Assembly (NCBI GenBank): GCA_032718475.1
Contig: JAUCBJ010000170.1
Coordinates: 1-33,050, forward strand
Direction of reading: 5' to 3'
DNA length: 33,050 bases
DNA from: Nemertoderma westbladi
Lineage: Eukaryota > Xenacoelomorpha > Nemertodermatida > Nemertodermatidae
Positions 29,383 to 33,050 of the stretch are shown here, piece after piece; the first letter of the stretch is position 1; each line of letters begins with the position of its first letter. Both the position numbers and the translations under genes were made by a program. Below the pieces are notes generated by a model that was not told where the DNA came from, did no database searches, and worked only from the letters and a program-made list of their open reading frames with translations.

Positions 29383-30847
29383 GGGTCGAAAAATATCGCG
29401 TTATTTTGGCCCTTTATTTTAATTTTTTTGGGGCCAATAATAACCCCTTCTCAAAAGATTAAGAAAAAAATTACGGCAAAGAATATACCAATTTTATCGA
29501 ATTTGGACCACCAGAACTGAAGTTAGAGCGATTTTAGTGAAAAAATAAAAATATTTTTTTTTTGCAAAAAATTAAGAATGGTCAATATTGGATTTCAAAC
29601 ACGCGAACGTAGGTTTCATTAACGTGATTGATAACCACTAGACTATCTGACCAAGAGAATTTGAAATTTTCGAGTGACTATTTTTAAACTTCAATAACTA
29701 CAGGTTCTACAGGGCCGTTTAATCTGAAACTTTTTTCATTGGATAGAGGATAGATTGTAGTGTGTGAAATAGGATAAAACTTGGGAAAAGACTTATGTGC
29801 ACTTAGTGCAAAATGCACTTAAATAGTGAACATTTTTTCGATATTTCAAACACTATTATTTCCAGTTCTATTCATTGTAGAATGTTATTTTTTGGATTAA
29901 AATGTAGTTTTGAATGATTTCTAACTATAATCGTAACATTTGTTTAATTTTTTATATCTATAAAGTGACTTAAAATGTCCATGAATATGGTCCAAAATCG
30001 CAAATATCGAGATTTATTAAATTGGATTTTTGACACTTTTAGCGACTGACACTTGATCATACACCATCGTAGATCGGTAGAGGATAAACATAAGTTTGTT
30101 AAATAAGAGCCACCATTACGATCTGCTAAAGTGCACTTGTACAAATAAGTGTGCAAAAGTGCAAATTTTTTAATAAGGTCAAATTATATAGTATTGGGTT
30201 CTTTTCTTTGCATATACTTTATTTTCATATTGATATGTTGTTTGAACCTTACTGAGCGCATTAGGGGATATGCGTACAAATAACCGGCCCTTATGAGGCT
30301 TCGATTGGGTAAATTAATAAAACATAAGGTTGTATAGTATAATATTCTAAAAACCAGTGTGATATTAATTGCACTTTAAATAATAAATAAAGATCAAATA
30401 ACAAATGGACCACACAATTAAAAACTCGCACAATTTTGTACTTTTTATATCGCTTAAAATTAATTCAACAGTGGATATTTGGGGGAAGGGGGAAGTTACA
30501 GTGTGCATTCGGGGGAAGTTTGGTGAACTGCATTTATGCAGTGAATCCAAACTTCCCCATTTGATATATCATATACTTAAGACATACTAGGGTGACGGGG
30601 AAATATTTGTTACTGTCACACTTTGCTTCCATTTATCCTATCCTTTATTATTACCCCAGTCAGATAAGAGATAATAAATCAGTAAAAACTAAACTAAACT
30701 GTCTTTCATGCAAAAAAATTTCTAACTAAAGACGGGTGAATGACCATGACCATGGAAATAATTTTAAATATAATTGTATATCAACTATTTGGGGAGGCTT
30801 CCAAGGTAAACCCGAAAACAATTATTTTGTTACATATATATATATAT
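29383..30847. other. Non-coding flank right of the TTAA element
   Basis: AT-rich, stops in all frames, no domains. It contains a strong short hairpin at 30512-30558 and a (TA)n run at about 30836-30848, just before long-repeat copy 2. Confidence 0.5.
30512..30558. other. Strong imperfect hairpin (47 bases)
   Basis: The 12-bp outer stem GGGGAAGTTTGG/CCAAACTTCCCC is perfect. After a small internal bulge an inner stem ACTGCA/TGCAGT closes a 4-base loop. The shape resembles a short RNA hairpin or a MITE remnant; nothing shows transcription. Confidence 0.6.
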
Positions 30848-32328
30848 AATATTTTTTTTATGAAATTGTCAACTTCAAAACCCTACTACTTCTACAATTT
30901 TTGAGCAATTAATCTGAAAATTATGTGGGTGTATATATAGCCATCCTGCATGAAAGTATCAGACAACTTTTTGAAATTTTTTGTTAATAAAACTTAATAC
31001 TATTTATAATAAACCTAAAATATTAGCATAAATTTGCAGCTAAATGTGCAGATTTATTTTCACAAAATTTCGCCTGATAGTTATGTTGCCCCATCTTTTA
31101 TCTATCATATAAAAAACTTTCATGTGTATAGATTCAAAACTGTTAAAGCCTTAGGGTTTTAAGCGCACCCAATAATTTTTTTTAAAATCATGTAGAATAG
31201 CATCTTAGGTACTTCAATTCCAAATTATAACCAAAACCAAACAATTTTGAAACGCTGAGAGTGATAAATCGAAGAGTTGTCCGAAAATTGTGTAGAAACT
31301 AATTTACATTCAGCGAGCAATGTTTAATAGTTATATCAGTATCGTTTGCCAATTAGTGATTAATATGGTATGCGCAATGTTTAAGGAATACCCTCCATAA
31401 CCTAACAGATAAATAATTGTTTGAATTTTAATGCACTGCAAAGCACATCAGTCAGACAAGATTCAAAGGTTATTTGTATAATCATGAAACTTATTTCCAA
31501 GATCAATAACAATTACGTGATAACTTATATAGCATTACTGATAATGACTAACCTTGCTTAGAAACATAATCACAAACCTAGACACTTCTGATCTCACTTC
31601 AGAAAGGACAATCAATGTGTTAATGATACCAGAATAAAGTGATGGACGATTCGCCTTAAATTTTCTCCCAACATTGCTACTCCACGAGCTCAGATTGAAA
31701 AAATAGAAGACCAGCTTAAACGTACTTCCACTTACCTCTCACGTACTGATACATAAAGAGATAAACAGTCTAAATAGAAAGAACTCACCTGATTTGAAAT
31801 CCCTGGTGATAGAACACTATAGATAATGCTCCTGCAAAAATAAGCCTTCTTAGCACTTCTAAAAATCTTTAATGGAAACATACTAACCTCATACTTTATC
31901 AATCCAAGTGCTTTTACCCATTCACACAGAATTTGGGTATACGAAGTGTTGGAATGGGCTTGGTTATTGGCTTAGTGATTGAATGTATAGAATGTAATTG
32001 ATCTTCGATGGACAATTTATCAGAGCTCATAAATCCATACGTCATATGCAATGTATATCCTCTTAATGAATTAGAAACGGTTGAAACAAGGGTCCCCAAA
32101 TGCCAAGTAAGACCCGGATAAGGTGTTTAAGGGGTTGAAGGGTGTCAATGTTGTGCAATGAATGTGCAGTGCAGCGCCGGGGCAGCCAGCGCAGCGTAGC
32201 ATCGGCAATGATAACTGGACAGAGATACTGCGCTTGGCGCGATTTTTGAATTACTGGCAGACTGGCGTAGCTTTGCACCAAGCCAAAATACAGTAACTAC
32301 TTGAGTACAACAGTCTTTCTTAAGTTCA

Positions 32329-32580
32329 ATGGTTCAAAGGGTTACCGAAATTGAGACATCAGAAAAACAATCCATTCCTCATAGTGTGGTGAAATTAGAT
32401 AAGTCTACAACCAAAGTATTGTATTTAATAGTAGCTGCTTGGTTGATCCAATCGACGAAAATAGTAAGAATATTTCCTTCAGGACTATTCTATTCGGATA
32501 TGTTTTGGTTTAGTTTGTATTCTATTTCTGCACACCAAGGTTCTTTAAAGTTCCATGCAGTTATATGTTTCATATGTTAA
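32329..32580 (+). other. 83-codon open frame in the long repeat, copy 2
   Basis: Same translation as at 24531-24782, and subject to the same doubt. Confidence 0.2.
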
Positions 32581-32676
32581 AGATTCATGCAGCAACTATG
32601 TCACAGGAACCAGAAGTAATTGATTCTCTTTATGAATAGTCTCCAACTCAAGTGAACATTTCATTAATTTATTTAA

Positions 32677-32703
32677 GGGGGGGGGGGGGGGGGGGGGGGG
32701 GGG
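32677..32703. repeat. Poly-G tract (27 bases) in long repeat, copy 2
   Basis: The run is uninterrupted and five bases longer than its partner at 24878-24899. Confidence 0.93.
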
Positions 32704-33050
32704 TACCACTCCCAAATTGAACCTCACATTTTTGTGTCTCTGGACATTAAAATTGGGTGAATTTTTTGTGCTACTATACATCGTCTGGACTGTGTAAGAA
32801 TAACCAAACCAAGTATTTTTAAAAATGGCCCATAAGTGGCTCGGTAATGGCCAAAAGTGCCTTTTTGCGCCAATGGCTATTTCTGCACCAATATTTGTTG
32901 AAATTTGTCGAAATTTGGAATATAAGTTCAGAAGAACCCTGCATCCAATTCTTCTGAACAAATTTTGCCTCAAATGCTCAAATTTCAACAAATTAAAAAT
33001 CTAAAAATGAAACAAATTCACACTCATTTCAGATAAAATTGGCGGAGAAA

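Larger units (their letters stand above)
30848..33050 (+). repeat. Long direct repeat, copy 2 (runs off the window)
   Basis: Partner of 23250-25250. It begins directly after a (TA)n stretch and contains an additional segment of about 200 bases, with GC-rich GCAGCGCCGGGGCAGCCAGC near 32170. Confidence 0.95.

Overview
The window looks like repeat-dominated nuclear DNA of an invertebrate animal. It holds a BEL/Pao LTR retrotransposon (a group known only from animals), a THAP/P-element DNA transposon, RTE-like LINE fragments, a piggyBac-like TTAA element, minisatellites and very long G runs. I see no convincing host gene, no tRNA or rRNA, and nothing bacterial such as operons or ribosome binding sites. 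The species cannot be fixed from this sequence; an early-branching marine invertebrate such as a sponge is only a guess.

Layout, left to right. 43-1628: a 5'-truncated LINE reverse transcriptase with one frameshift and a possible 11-bp target duplication. 1640-3234: no gene seen. 3243-6917: a complete but multiply broken P-element-like transposon with about 140-bp terminal inverted repeats, an 8-bp target duplication, a THAP exon and a degraded transposase. 6966-16594: 43 bases further on, a structurally complete BEL/Pao element on the minus strand with 654/660-bp LTRs, a TGCTG target duplication and one intact Gag-Pol frame of 2309 codons.

16600-21300: an AT-rich stretch, then an 18-unit 55-bp minisatellite carrying an inserted, broken second LINE copy, all between two diverged inverted arms. 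23250-25250 and 30848 to the window end: a long direct repeat of at least 2 kb. Between its copies lie a 20-bp minisatellite, poly-G tracts and a 1419-bp piggyBac-like non-autonomous element (27960-29378) whose core is a large palindrome of about 162-bp units.

Only the BEL element looks potentially functional: its LTRs are nearly identical and its polyprotein is open throughout. Its most interesting feature is non-coding. No TGG-type tRNA primer site follows the 5' LTR; instead the leader starts, 5 bases in, with 14 bases perfectly complementary to a segment of the LTR. This suggests self-priming or a long-range RNA pairing. Perfect 10-bp hairpins also occur in the LTR and next to the polypurine tract. 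The second most interesting object is the TTAA element with its hairpin core.
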